A stretch of 33,780 nt of DNA, from assembly GCA_902524865.1 (NCBI GenBank), contig CABZEV010000001.1, positions 70,278 to 104,057 of the forward strand, written 5' to 3'. The notes under the pieces were generated by a model. That model saw only the letters and a program-made list of their open reading frames with translations. It ran no database searches and was not told the DNA's origin. Made by a program: the position numbers and the translations under genes. Of this stretch, positions 10,401 to 20,525 are shown piece by piece; the stretch's first letter is position 1; each line of letters opens with the position of its first letter. This stretch comes from an uncultured Pelagibacteraceae bacterium. GTDB lineage: Bacteria; Pseudomonadota; Alphaproteobacteria; Pelagibacterales; Pelagibacteraceae.

Positions 10401-11012
10401 CTATCTAAGATTTTTACAAATAATAAAACTCTCTTTAGAGTCTTTGCGACTCGACTTAGGTTTAAAAACCTTTACTTCTTTAAAAATTTTTTTTCCTAGT
10501 GCGACAATTTCATTAAAAGATCTGCCCATAAATATTTTAGCAATAAAAATACCCTTTTCAGATATTACATCTTTTGAAAATACCATCGCCTCTTTACATA
10601 ACTCTCCAGTTTGGATTGCATCAACATCTTTTATCCCAGTCGTATTTACTGCCATATCAGACATAACAACATCAATTGGACTATTAAGATTTTTTTTTAT
10701 TTTCTCTTGAATGTTGAGTTCTGTGAAATCACCCTCAATTTGAATAGTGTTTTTAATTTTTTCCATTTTTTTTAAATCTATCGAGATAATTGTTCCATTT
10801 TTTACAACCTTAGAGGCATATTGAGACCAACTTCCTGGTGCAGCACCAATATCTATTACAGAAATTCCACCCTTAAAAACTTTAAACTTTTCGTCAATTT
10901 CAATTAATTTATATGCAGATCTAGCTCTATAACCATCCACTTTGGATTGACGAACATAAGTATCTCTTCTTTGTTTATTAATCCAATTTTTTGAAATTTT
11001 ATTTTTTTTCAA
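10401..11012 (-). CDS. rlmE: 23S rRNA (uridine-2'-O)-methyltransferase
   Basis: RSAYKLIEIDEKFKVF, VIDIGAAPGSWSQYA, VMSDMAVNTTG, KIFMG, KPKSSRKDSKESFIICK. Confidence 0.93.
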   Translation of the reverse strand: MKKNKISKNWINKQRRDTYVRQSKVDGYRARSAYKLIEIDEKFKVFKGGISVIDIGAAPGSWSQYASKVVKNGTIISIDLKKMEKIKNTIQIEGDFTELNIQEKIKKNLNSPIDVVMSDMAVNTTGIKDVDAIQTGELCKEAMVFSKDVISEKGIFIAKIFMGRSFNEIVALGKKIFKEVKVFKPKSSRKDSKESFIICKNLR

Positions 11013-11924
11013 CTAAATATCAAATCTTAAACTTTTATTAATCTTTTTATTATCTAAAGTTTCTAATTCTATCTTTATACTTTTGTCTACCCGCATATCT
11101 TTACCATCTTTCCATATTCCAGCTGCAAGATGCATTATACCTATTTTGTAATTGGGAAGATAAGGTTCTACAAATGTTTTTTGATTTTCATCATATTTCG
11201 GTAAAAGATTGCTAGTGATCCAATTACAGTTTAAAGGTAAAAATTCTGTTTCAAGATCATCAATATAAACTGACATATTAATTGCTAGTCCTTCAGAACC
11301 AAAAATATTCCCAGCCTTTAGTGTTTCTGATAAATTATTTTGCCACAAGCTCCACCCTTTTGAGTTTTTTTCCAAAGAAAACACGCCAATATTAATATGT
11401 GGAGCAAAAGCAAGTTTTCTAGCTTTGTCAGTACCAATTTTTGATTTTATTGCATGTTTAAAATTCTGAGATTTGATTATCGCTAATTTTCCAAATAACC
11501 AATTTACTTTTGAGGTGATTTTGTAACCAGGTCCTATTGTTTGTGTAATACCCAACTTACCATTGTCGCAAGCTTGAAAATAAAGCTCAACAGAACTCCA
11601 ATCATTTACCCAAGCATCACAATCAATCCACAAATATTTTTCATAGTTTGGAAAATATTTAGGTAAAAATGCTCTTGATACTTGGCTTTTAAGCCATTCT
11701 TTTTCTTTAATTTTAGATTGAGGAACTTCAATATCCCACTCTGCAGATTTAATTTCATCTACTTTAGTAGATAATTTTTCTTTTTGATCTTTGTTTAAGC
11801 CTGCATCTAAAATACAGATCGCAACATTCTCACTTTCTTTGAATCTTTTTATAGAATTAATTAATTCCTCTAATAAAGGAAAATAGTTAGCATCAGCAAG
11901 AGAAACTATTGTGTTTTTTTTCAT
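11013..11924 (-). CDS. Glycosyltransferase, GT8-like
   Basis: KYLWIDCDAWV (DxD-like) motif, HINIGVFSL, and C-terminal MHLAAGIWK. Confidence 0.65.
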   Translation of the reverse strand: MKKNTIVSLADANYFPLLEELINSIKRFKESENVAICILDAGLNKDQKEKLSTKVDEIKSAEWDIEVPQSKIKEKEWLKSQVSRAFLPKYFPNYEKYLWIDCDAWVNDWSSVELYFQACDNGKLGITQTIGPGYKITSKVNWLFGKLAIIKSQNFKHAIKSKIGTDKARKLAFAPHINIGVFSLEKNSKGWSLWQNNLSETLKAGNIFGSEGLAINMSVYIDDLETEFLPLNCNWITSNLLPKYDENQKTFVEPYLPNYKIGIMHLAAGIWKDGKDMRVDKSIKIELETLDNKKINKSLRFDI

Positions 11925-12727
11925 TAAAGTATGTCTTCAAGATCATCATCCTCTTGAATTTTGTCATTTTCATGTTGTTTTTTTAATTTTTGAAAATGAA
12001 AAAAGCTAATTGGTAATAAAAGCACATAAACTAAAGAACTTATTGCAATCACATTAAATGTATAAACTAACAATAGTCCAAAAAATAGAACTATGCCAAA
12101 TAATAAAAATATTGTTGTCTTTCTTGGTATGACAATTTTTTTAAATGAATAACTTGGAAATTTACTAATGAGAAGCAATGATGTTGCCACAAAAAATACT
12201 GGAACAATGATATTAAAATTTAGTTGAATATAATCAAAACCACTAAGGCTTATTATTAGTGGAGTTAACAATAATATTGCCCCAGCTGGAGATGGCACTC
12301 CTTCAAAAAAATTATCTTTCCAGGAAGGCTCTTGATTAGAATTAACATTAAATCTTGCTAATCTTAAAGCAACACAAATTACATAAACTAAACATAATAA
12401 CCATCCAAATCGACCTAAGGTATTTAATTTCCAGAAATACATAATGAATGCTGGAGCAACCCCAAAACTTATCACATCCGTCAAAGAGTCTAATTCTTTT
12501 CCAACTTTTGAGGTTCCTTTTATAAGTCTTGCTATTCTTCCATCTAAGCCATCAATCAAAGCAGCAAAAATTATTGCAATAATTGCTATTTCAAATCTTC
12601 CATCTAAAGCAAATCTAATTGAAGTTAACCCAATACATACACCCATCAGGGTTAACATATTTGGTAAAATCATTCTTGCGCTTTTTTTATCTGCTACAAT
12701 TTTAAGATTTGGTTTTTTTTGTTCCAT
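11924..12727 (-). CDS. pssA: CDP-diacylglycerol-serine O-phosphatidyltransferase
   Basis: CDP-alcohol phosphatidyltransferase motif DGLDGRIARLIKGTSKVGKELDSLTD; start placed at internal Met17 (MEQKKPNLK) of the supplied ORF. Confidence 0.93.
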   Translation of the reverse strand: MEQKKPNLKIVADKKSARMILPNMLTLMGVCIGLTSIRFALDGRFEIAIIAIIFAALIDGLDGRIARLIKGTSKVGKELDSLTDVISFGVAPAFIMYFWKLNTLGRFGWLLCLVYVICVALRLARFNVNSNQEPSWKDNFFEGVPSPAGAILLLTPLIISLSGFDYIQLNFNIIVPVFFVATSLLLISKFPSYSFKKIVIPRKTTIFLLFGIVLFFGLLLVYTFNVIAISSLVYVLLLPISFFHFQKLKKQHENDKIQEDDDLEDIL

Positions 12728-12728
12728 A

Positions 12729-13376
12729 TTATTTTTTTGCAAGCAGTGTCTCACCTGAAATAGCTTTTTGACCAACTTTTACAAGTGGCTCATAATTTTC
12801 ATAATATATATCGGATCTACTACCAAATCGTATCATGCCAATACGATCTCCTTGTTTCAATTCTTGATCTTTATTAGACTCACAAACTATTCTTCGTGCA
12901 ACCAGTCCGGCTATTTGAACAACTATAATGTCATTGTTATGAGGGTCTTTAATTTTAAAGTAGTTTCTTTCATTATCTTCACTTGCTTTATCAAATGAAG
13001 CATTTACAAACTTGCCCGGCTTATATAAAATTTCTTCAATCTTCCCTGCACATGGAGTTCTGTTTACATGACAATCAAAGACATTCATGAAAACACTAAT
13101 TTTTTTAAATTTTTTATTCTCTAGACCAAGTTCTTTAGGACCATCAACTTCTTCAACTTTAATCACCTCGCCATCTGCTGGACTAACAAGATAATTATCA
13201 TCATCTATAATAACTCTCTCTGGATCTCTAAAAAAATAATAAACCCAAATAGTTAAAACCAAACCAATAAGACCTAAGAAATCACTAAAAATATAAAATA
13301 CTATCGTGATTAGTCCGGCAACAACTAAAAATTTATAACCCTCTGCGTGAATTTTTGGAAATATTTTACTGAACAT
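12729..13376 (-). CDS. psd: Phosphatidylserine decarboxylase proenzyme
   Basis: YYFFRDPER, SPADGEV, SVFMNVFDCHVNRTP, RIGMIRFGSRSD (LGST-like processing site as FGSR). Confidence 0.94.
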   Translation of the reverse strand: MFSKIFPKIHAEGYKFLVVAGLITIVFYIFSDFLGLIGLVLTIWVYYFFRDPERVIIDDDNYLVSPADGEVIKVEEVDGPKELGLENKKFKKISVFMNVFDCHVNRTPCAGKIEEILYKPGKFVNASFDKASEDNERNYFKIKDPHNNDIIVVQIAGLVARRIVCESNKDQELKQGDRIGMIRFGSRSDIYYENYEPLVKVGQKAISGETLLAKK

Positions 13377-13450
13377 ATTCTTCTATTTGATAATTTGCCA
13401 TTAATATGTATATAAAATCGCAAAATTCAATTATTAAGATAAAAATATAA

Positions 13451-14665
13451 GTGAGCAAAATTAGCGTTAAAAACCCGATAGTAGAGTTGGATGGCGATGA
13501 AATGACCAGAATAATTTGGGAATTTATCAAGAAAAAATTGATCCTTCCCTATTTAGATCTTGGCATCAAATATTATGATTTAGGAATGAAGAGTAGAGAT
13601 GACTCTGATGATCAAATCACTATCGACTCTGCTAATGCAATTAAAAAAATTGGTGTCGGTATCAAATGTGCAACCATAACTCCAGATGAAGCACGAGTTG
13701 AAGAATTCAAATTGAAGAAAATGTGGAGATCTCCAAACGGAACTATCAGAAATATCATTGGAGGAACTGTATTTAGAGAACCCATAATTTGTTCTAATAT
13801 TCCAAAACTTGTACCATCATGGTCCGACCCAGTAGTGATCGGGAGACATGCATTTGGCGATCAGTATAGAGCAACAGATTTCAAAGTACCTGGTAAAGGT
13901 AAGATGGAGGTAAAATGGACCTCTGAGGATGGTAAAGATGAAATTAAATATGAAGTATTTAATTTTACTGGTCCAGGAGTTGCACTCTCAATGTATAATT
14001 TAGATAAATCAATCGAGGATTTCGCAAGATCCTGTTTTAATTATGGATTAATTAAGAATTGGCCAGTTTACTTATCAACTAAAAATACAATTCTAAAAAA
14101 ATACGATGGAAGATTTAAAGATATATTTGAAGAAGTCTATAATAAAGAATTCAAGAAAAAATTTGAGGATGCAAAAATTACTTATGAACACAGGTTAATT
14201 GATGACATGGTAGCGTGTGCAATGAAATGGAGTGGCAAGTATATATGGGCATGTAAAAATTATGATGGTGATGTTCAATCAGATACCATGGCTCAAGGAT
14301 ATGGTTCACTTGGTTTAATGACAAGTACACTTCTTACACCTGATGGAAAAATAATGGAGGCAGAAGCAGCTCACGGAACAGTAACTAGACATTACAGAAT
14401 GCACCAACAAGGTAAAGAAACATCAACCAATCCAATTGCCTCAATTTTTGCATGGACAAGAGGATTAGCTCACCGAGGAAAACTTGATAGCAATGATGAA
14501 CTAATTAAATTTGCGAGCACAATTGAAAAAGTTTGTATTGGAAGTGTTGAAAATGGCTCCATGACAAAAGATCTTGCAATATTGGTTGGACCTTCAAGTA
14601 AATATCTAACAACTAATCAATTTCTGGATGTAATTGATAACGATCTTCAACAGAAGCTAAATTAA
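13451..14665 (+). CDS. icd: NADP-dependent isocitrate dehydrogenase
   Basis: [70 protein letters not shown] start. Confidence 0.96.
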   Translation: MSKISVKNPIVELDGDEMTRIIWEFIKKKLILPYLDLGIKYYDLGMKSRDDSDDQITIDSANAIKKIGVGIKCATITPDEARVEEFKLKKMWRSPNGTIRNIIGGTVFREPIICSNIPKLVPSWSDPVVIGRHAFGDQYRATDFKVPGKGKMEVKWTSEDGKDEIKYEVFNFTGPGVALSMYNLDKSIEDFARSCFNYGLIKNWPVYLSTKNTILKKYDGRFKDIFEEVYNKEFKKKFEDAKITYEHRLIDDMVACAMKWSGKYIWACKNYDGDVQSDTMAQGYGSLGLMTSTLLTPDGKIMEAEAAHGTVTRHYRMHQQGKETSTNPIASIFAWTRGLAHRGKLDSNDELIKFASTIEKVCIGSVENGSMTKDLAILVGPSSKYLTTNQFLDVIDNDLQQKLN

Positions 14666-17323
14666 AGCTTTTAATTTTTCAAAAGCCTCATCAATTTTGT
14701 TTTTATCCTGTCCCCCTGCTTGGGCAAAATCTTTTCGGCCTCCACCACCTTTACCACCGATAATTTCTGAACCTAATTTTGCAAATTTTACGGCATCATA
14801 TTTATCAACTAGCTTTTCAGTAATACCAACTCCTAAACCAACTTTATCTTCACTGCTTGCAAAGACAATTACAATTCCATCACCAAGTTCTTTTTTTCCA
14901 CTATCAACTAATTTTCTCAAATCTTTAGGAGGTAAATCTTGAACTTTTTGAAATCGAACTTTTATATCCTTTATTTTTTTATCATTAATAATATTTTTTG
15001 TTTTATCTTGAAGAACTGAGTTAACATTTAATTGTTCAAGTTGTTTCGAAAGATTTTTTATAATTTCTTTTAAATCTTTATTATCAACTTTTGGTTTACC
15101 TCCAAGTTTGATTATTTGTGATGACAAATCTTTGATAGTCTCCTCATCTTTTTGTACAGATAAAGTTGATAGCTTTTCTTTATTCTGAATAAAATCCTCA
15201 AGTTGTTTATCTCTTAAAGCTTCAACTCTTCTTACTCCTGCAGCAATAGATGATTGACTGACTGTTTTAAATTTTCCAATATCTCTAGTGTTTTTTACAT
15301 GTGTTCCACCGCATAATTCCGTTGAAAAATTAGAATCTTTTTCCTTACCCATTGAAACGACACGAACTTCTTCACCATATTTTTCACCAAAAAAAGCTAG
15401 CGCTCCCTTTTCTATTGCAGCTTTTGGCGTCATAATTCTTGTGGTCACCTCAGATTCGTTTTTAACGAATTCATTAACTAATTTATCTATTGTCTCTAAC
15501 TCTTCATTAGTAATTGGTTTCATATGACTAAAGTCAAACCTCAAACGATCTGGTGCAACTAATGATCCTTTTTGCATCACGTGCTTACCTAAAGTTCTTC
15601 TCAAAGACTCATGAAGTAGGTGAGTTGCAGAATGATAAGCTTTTAAATTGTTTCTTCTTTCAACATCAATTTTCATCTCAACTACATTATTAATTTTAAT
15701 TTCTCCAGTTTTAACTGACCCATAATGAACAAATAAATCCCCAAGTTTTTTTTGTGTATCCTCAACTTCAAAAACTGAATTTCCAGAGATAATTGTTCCT
15801 TTATCTCCAAGTTGTCCTCCTGACTCACCATAAAAAGGAGTTTGATTAGTTATAATCATTCCTTCTTCTCCAGTGGCTAATGATTTTGATACCTGATTGT
15901 TTTTAATTAAATTTAACACTACTCCCTCAGATTGATTAGTTTCGTAACCCAAAAATTCTGTAGGACCAGTTTTATCTTTAATTGAAAACCAAATTGCTTC
16001 TTCTGAGCTGTCCCCAGATCCTTTCCAATTTTTTTTTGCAAGTTCTTTACTTTTTTTCATCAACAAATCAAATTTTTCATGATCAACTTTTAATGATTTA
16101 TTTTTTAAAATATCTTCAGTGAGATCTAACGGAAAACCATAAGTGTCATATAATTTAAATGCTACTTCACCTGATAAAATCTTATCAATTTTTGAAATTT
16201 CATCATTCAGAATTTTAATTCCTCGGTCAAGTAAAACTAAAAATTTTTCCTCTTCCATTTTTAATGTTTCTCTTATTAAAGACTCAGATCGTTCAAGTTC
16301 TGGATAATTTCCAGACATTTCATTTTTTAAAGACTCAAAAATTTTATAAAAAATAGGTTCTTTCGATCCTAATAAATGAGAATGTCTCATACCTCTTCTC
16401 ATAATTCTCCTTAAGACATATCCACGACCCTCATTGGATGGCAGAACACCTTCAGCTAAAAGAAATGAACTTGCTCTTAAGTGATCAGCAATTACTCTAA
16501 AACTTGATATGTTATTATCAGCTTGTTTAACTTTAGTTACATCTGATATCGAACTTATTAATTTCTTAAAATGATCAGTTTGATAATTGTCGTGTGTACC
16601 TTGTAAAAGAGCAGCTATTCTCTCCAATCCCATTCCTGTATCTACAGATGGTTTGGGTAAATCTATTCTTTTATCTTTTGAAACTTGTTCATATTGCATA
16701 AATACCAAGTTCCAAATTTCAATAAAACGATCTCCATCTTGATCCTTTGTTCCAGGTAAACCACCTTTTAAATGATCACCATGATCGTAGAATATTTCTG
16801 AGCAAGGTCCACAAGGACCTGTTTCACCCATTGACCAGAAATTATCTGACGTCGAAATTCTGATAATTCTATCATCGCTAAAACCCGCTATTTTCCTCCA
16901 GAAATTGAAAGCTTCGTCATCTTCATGAAAAACTGTTACGTAAAGTCTATTTTTATCTAAACCAAAATCTTTAGTGATTAAATTCCATGCAAGTTCAATT
17001 CCTCTTTCTTTGAAATAGTCCCCGAAAGAAAAGTTTCCCAACATTTCAAAGAAAGTATGATGTCTTGGAGTGTAACCAACATTTTCTAAATCATTATGTT
17101 TACCTCCTGCTCTGACGCATTTTTGAGAAGTAGTTGCTCTTTGATAATCTCTTTTTTCTAAACCAGTAAATACATTCTTAAATTGAACCATTCCAGAATT
17201 GGCAAACATTAATGTGGGATCATTATTTGGAACTAAATTACTAGACTCAACAATCTTATGATCATTCTTTTCAAAATATTTTAAGAATGTACTTCTTATT
17301 TCATTTAATGATTTCTGAGCCAT
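14657..17323 (-). CDS. alaS: Alanyl-tRNA synthetase
   Basis: [69 protein letters not shown]. Confidence 0.98.
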   Translation of the reverse strand: MAQKSLNEIRSTFLKYFEKNDHKIVESSNLVPNNDPTLMFANSGMVQFKNVFTGLEKRDYQRATTSQKCVRAGGKHNDLENVGYTPRHHTFFEMLGNFSFGDYFKERGIELAWNLITKDFGLDKNRLYVTVFHEDDEAFNFWRKIAGFSDDRIIRISTSDNFWSMGETGPCGPCSEIFYDHGDHLKGGLPGTKDQDGDRFIEIWNLVFMQYEQVSKDKRIDLPKPSVDTGMGLERIAALLQGTHDNYQTDHFKKLISSISDVTKVKQADNNISSFRVIADHLRASSFLLAEGVLPSNEGRGYVLRRIMRRGMRHSHLLGSKEPIFYKIFESLKNEMSGNYPELERSESLIRETLKMEEEKFLVLLDRGIKILNDEISKIDKILSGEVAFKLYDTYGFPLDLTEDILKNKSLKVDHEKFDLLMKKSKELAKKNWKGSGDSSEEAIWFSIKDKTGPTEFLGYETNQSEGVVLNLIKNNQVSKSLATGEEGMIITNQTPFYGESGGQLGDKGTIISGNSVFEVEDTQKKLGDLFVHYGSVKTGEIKINNVVEMKIDVERRNNLKAYHSATHLLHESLRRTLGKHVMQKGSLVAPDRLRFDFSHMKPITNEELETIDKLVNEFVKNESEVTTRIMTPKAAIEKGALAFFGEKYGEEVRVVSMGKEKDSNFSTELCGGTHVKNTRDIGKFKTVSQSSIAAGVRRVEALRDKQLEDFIQNKEKLSTLSVQKDEETIKDLSSQIIKLGGKPKVDNKDLKEIIKNLSKQLEQLNVNSVLQDKTKNIINDKKIKDIKVRFQKVQDLPPKDLRKLVDSGKKELGDGIVIVFASSEDKVGLGVGITEKLVDKYDAVKFAKLGSEIIGGKGGGGRKDFAQAGGQDKNKIDEAFEKLKALI

Positions 17324-17386
17324 ATTTTTAAAATACAGCTTTTTAATTTTATGTCTAGATAACAGTAAGGGGAAAAAAGGCGCTTA
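17243..17386. repeat. alaS 5' end and upstream region, copy A (functional copy) of a degenerate direct repeat
   Basis: Aligns with 19144-19288, e.g. shared TTTTCAAAATATTTTAAGAAT, TTTAAAATACAGCTTTTT, TATGTCTAG and GGCGCTTA in the same order and spacing. Confidence 0.88.
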
Positions 17387-17496
17387 AATTAGGCGTGTAT
17401 TTTTAACATACATAACACTTGCTCAAACCAGTTAAGTAGACAATTTAAAATTAAGAAAAGATTAATCAGATAAATCAAATAGCTAATTCCATCACC

Positions 17497-17525
17497 TAGA
17501 CAGCTGATTAGAGGCTTGATATAAT
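17497..17525 (+). promoter_or_regulatory. Candidate sigma70 promoter for TPR/2OG gene
   Basis: TAGACA (17497-17502), 17-nt spacer, TATAAT (17520-17525); ATG at 17533. Confidence 0.6.
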
Positions 17526-17532
17526 CTTATTT

Positions 17533-19041
17533 ATGAAAAAAATCCATGACGATTTTTTAAAACCACCTCAACAGCAATTAAATAATCTAATAAAGCACTA
17601 TCAAGCTGGACGCTATGTTGATGCTGAAAAATTATCATTATCTATCACTCAAGAATTTCCTAAACATCAATTTGCTTGGAAAGTGCTTGCCGTTTTGCTC
17701 AAACGAAATGGGAGGATAAATGAATCTTTAATTGTCAGTAAAAAATCTGTGCAGTTAGACCCACAGGATGCCGAAGCACACAATAATTTAGGTGTCCTAC
17801 TGCAAGAACAGGGAAAATTATACGAAGCTGAAAAAAGTCATAGAAAAGCGATTGAGCTAAAACCAGACTATGCCGAAGCTCAAAACAATTTGGGTAACAC
17901 GCTGAAACAGCAGGACAAATTAGATGGGGCCGAAAAATGTTATAAAAAAGTGATAACATTAAAACCTGACTATGCTAAAGCCCACAACAATTTGGGTATA
18001 CTACTAAAAGAACAAGGCAGAATAAAAGAGGCTGAAGCAAGCTATGCACAAGCGATAAAACTAAAACCAGACTATGCCGAAGCCCACTACAATTTAGGTG
18101 TTCTACTGCAAGAAGAAGAAAGATTGGACGAGGCTGAGACAAGCTATAATCATGCACTAGCGCTTAAGCCTGATTTTACTGATGCATTGCAGAACAGATG
18201 GATGATATTATTTAGCCAAAAACGATACGAAATTGCACTAAAAGATGCCGACTTAATTACTTCCAAAGGTAATAGAGCATTTGACTTAATAACTCTGTAT
18301 GCTTTGGGACGAACAGATGAGATTTATAAAAGAATTAAAACCCAATCTAATATTGATAGTGAAAATTTAGATATTGCTGCTTTTGCTGCATTTGTTGCTG
18401 AGTCAGAGAAAAAACCTACCGCATACAATTTTTGTCCTAATCCGATGGACTTTATACATATTTCTAATATCTCCTCTCACATTGAAAATTCTTCTGAGTT
18501 TATAACAGAAGTAATAGGTGAGCTAAATAATATAAAAACTATTTGGGAACCACATGGAAGAACTACTCGTAAAGGATTTGTAACGGATAAAAAATTTAAT
18601 TTATTTCAGAATTGTTCGATAAAATTAGCAAAACTTAAAGGGATTATTTGTGATGAAATAAATGCTTATTATTTAAAATTTCAAAAAGAGACGTGCTCTT
18701 TTATTAAAAAATGGCCATCTGAAATTTTTCTTAATGGATGGCATGTCGTTTTAAAAAAACAAGGATACAATACTGCACATATTCATCCAACTGGGTGGTT
18801 AAGTGGGGTAATTTATTTAAAAGTGGTTCCAGCTCTCGAAAAAAATGAAGGTGCGATTGAATTCAGTTTGAATGGCCAATATTATCAACACAAAAAATCT
18901 CCTTACTTTATATTTCAACCTGAAGTGGGAGATATAGTTTTTTTCCCTTCATCGCTCTTTCATAGAACTATTCCATTTACGACAGATACAGATAGAATTA
19001 TTGTATCATTTGACTTAATACCAGATACACCCAAACACTAA
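17533..19041 (+). CDS. TPR-repeat protein with C-terminal putative 2OG-Fe(II) oxygenase domain
   Basis: Tandem 34-aa TPRs (LKPDYAEAHNNLGVLLQEQGRLDEAE type), then HIHPTGWLSGVIYLKVV...PEVGDIVFFPSSLFHRTIPFTTDTDRIIVSFD, matching the His/His/Arg pattern of the 2OG-FeII_Oxy_5-like family. Confidence 0.82.
   Translation: MKKIHDDFLKPPQQQLNNLIKHYQAGRYVDAEKLSLSITQEFPKHQFAWKVLAVLLKRNGRINESLIVSKKSVQLDPQDAEAHNNLGVLLQEQGKLYEAEKSHRKAIELKPDYAEAQNNLGNTLKQQDKLDGAEKCYKKVITLKPDYAKAHNNLGILLKEQGRIKEAEASYAQAIKLKPDYAEAHYNLGVLLQEEERLDEAETSYNHALALKPDFTDALQNRWMILFSQKRYEIALKDADLITSKGNRAFDLITLYALGRTDEIYKRIKTQSNIDSENLDIAAFAAFVAESEKKPTAYNFCPNPMDFIHISNISSHIENSSEFITEVIGELNNIKTIWEPHGRTTRKGFVTDKKFNLFQNCSIKLAKLKGIICDEINAYYLKFQKETCSFIKKWPSEIFLNGWHVVLKKQGYNTAHIHPTGWLSGVIYLKVVPALEKNEGAIEFSLNGQYYQHKKSPYFIFQPEVGDIVFFPSSLFHRTIPFTTDTDRIIVSFDLIPDTPKH
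17857..18162 (+). repeat. 102-bp coding repeats (TPR units)
   Basis: CTAAAACCAGACTATGCCGAAGC-type unit starts at 17857, 17959, 18061 and a diverged one at 18163, spaced exactly 102 bp. Confidence 0.9.
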
Positions 19042-19140
19042 ATTTTGAGACTTAATTAAAAGAAAAAAATTCAAAACTCATAAGCGAAATTATATCTACA
19101 AAACTGAAAAAATAAGTTAGCATTTAACTCTTTTTTTAAC

Positions 19141-19227
19141 TTATCTTGATTGTACGATTTTATGATCACTCTTTTCAAAATATTTTAAGAATTTATTTAT
19201 TATTTTATTTAATGATCTATTCACCAT
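19141..19227 (-). pseudogene. alaS 5' remnant (28 codons then in-frame stop)
   Basis: Reverse strand from ATG 19227: MVNRSLNKIINKFLKYFEKSDHKIVQSR*, versus Ala[29 protein letters not shown] (18 of 28 positions identical). Confidence 0.88.
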
Positions 19228-19288
19228 ACTTTAAAATACAGCTTTTTTATTCTATGTCTAGTTAGGGATAAAGGGGGAAAGGCGCTTA
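19144..19288. repeat. Degenerate direct repeat copy B of alaS 5' region
   Basis: Collinear with 17243-17386, in direct orientation; similarity ends at ...AAGGCGCTTA, inside a hairpin. Confidence 0.88.
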
Positions 19289-19302
19289 TAACAAGCGCCT
19301 TT
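19278..19302. terminator. Probable bidirectional intrinsic terminator between TPR/2OG gene (+) and recA (-)
   Basis: Perfect 10-bp stem AAAGGCGCTT / AAGCGCCTTT with loop ATAAC, followed by T-rich sequence. Confidence 0.75.
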
Positions 19303-19327
19303 TATAATTTAAAGATGACCTTTAATT

Positions 19328-20476
19328 TTAGTTCTTTTTAGAAGGAGTAGCTTCTTTTGCAGCCTCTTCTTTTTCAGCTACTTTCTTCTCTTTTTCAATT
19401 TTTTCAGGACTCAATGGATTTCCTTCAATTTTCTTTGAAATCACACCTGCTTTTTCTCTAATCGCCATTTCTATTTCTGCAGCAACTTTAGGATTTTGAG
19501 CAAGATAAGTTTTTGCATTTTCTCTACCTTGACCTATCTTTTCACCCTTATAAGCATACCATGCTCCTGATTTTTCAATAATGTCAGCTTTAGCACCTAG
19601 GTCAACTAACTCACCCATTTTACTAATTCCTCTGCCATACATTAAGTCAAACTCAACAACTTTAAATGGTGGTGCAACTTTATTCTTAACTACTTTTACT
19701 CTTGTAGTATTGCCGATAATTTCATCTTTATCTTTGATAGCACCAATTCTTCTAATATCCATTCTTACAGATGAATAAAACTTGAGTGCATTTCCACCTG
19801 ATGTTGTTTCTGGACTTCCAAACATAACTCCAATTTTCATTCTAATTTGGTTAATGAAAATCATCATTGTGTTTGTATTTGAAATTGAACCAGTTAATTT
19901 TCTTAAAGCCTGACTCATTAATCTTGATTGAAGACCAACATGATGATCACCCATCTCACCTTCAATTTCAGCTTTTGGAGTTAAAGCTGCAACAGAGTCA
20001 ATTACGATAACTGAAATAGAGCCCGATTTTACTAGCGTATCAGCGATTTCTAAAGCTTGCTCACCTGCATCTGGTTGAGAAATTAAAAGCTCTTCAGTAT
20101 TTACTCCTAATTTTTTTGCATATACTGGATCTAAAGCATGCTCTGCATCAACGAATGCACAAATTCCACCCGCCTTTTGAGCTTCAGCAACTACTTGTAA
20201 TGCTAATGTTGTTTTTCCAGAACTCTCTGGTCCATAAACCTCAATAATTCTTCCTTTAGGTAAACCACCTATTCCTAAAGCTAAATCTAAACTTAAAGAA
20301 CCTGTAGATATCGACTCGATATCCATTGCTCTTTTTTCGCCCAGCTTCATAACTGAACCTTTTCCAAAATTGTCAGTTATCTGGCTAATCGCAGCATCTA
20401 ATGCTTTGTTTTTTTCTTTAATATCCAATTCTTGATCTTTCGTAGATTTAACTACTTTTAAGTTATTTTTTGTCAT
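19328..20476 (-). CDS. recA: Recombinase A
   Basis: [78 protein letters not shown]. Confidence 0.99.
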   Translation of the reverse strand: MTKNNLKVVKSTKDQELDIKEKNKALDAAISQITDNFGKGSVMKLGEKRAMDIESISTGSLSLDLALGIGGLPKGRIIEVYGPESSGKTTLALQVVAEAQKAGGICAFVDAEHALDPVYAKKLGVNTEELLISQPDAGEQALEIADTLVKSGSISVIVIDSVAALTPKAEIEGEMGDHHVGLQSRLMSQALRKLTGSISNTNTMMIFINQIRMKIGVMFGSPETTSGGNALKFYSSVRMDIRRIGAIKDKDEIIGNTTRVKVVKNKVAPPFKVVEFDLMYGRGISKMGELVDLGAKADIIEKSGAWYAYKGEKIGQGRENAKTYLAQNPKVAAEIEMAIREKAGVISKKIEGNPLSPEKIEKEKKVAEKEEAAKEATPSKKN

Positions 20477-20525
20477 TTTTTGCCTCTTTTCTTGCTTTTT
20501 TTAACATTCGAATCATATAATAAAT

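Noticed and set aside
14697-15527. Plus-strand ORFs opposite alaS (Pro/Ser/Leu-rich)
   Set aside because: Antisense to conserved AlaS C-terminal domains; composition is that of a reverse-complement shadow.
17324-17532. tRNA or structured RNA gene in the alaS-TPR intergenic region
   Set aside because: No cloverleaf or T-loop (GTTCRANNC) signature found; the region is explained by the repeat copy and a promoter.
17735-18157. Minus-strand ORFs opposite TPR repeats
   Set aside because: Repetitive LVLxQSLxx translation simply mirrors the 102-bp TPR repeats.
17857-18180. Regularly spaced repeats as a possible CRISPR array
   Set aside because: Spacing is 102 bp, in frame, and encodes TPR motifs; no spacers of typical size.
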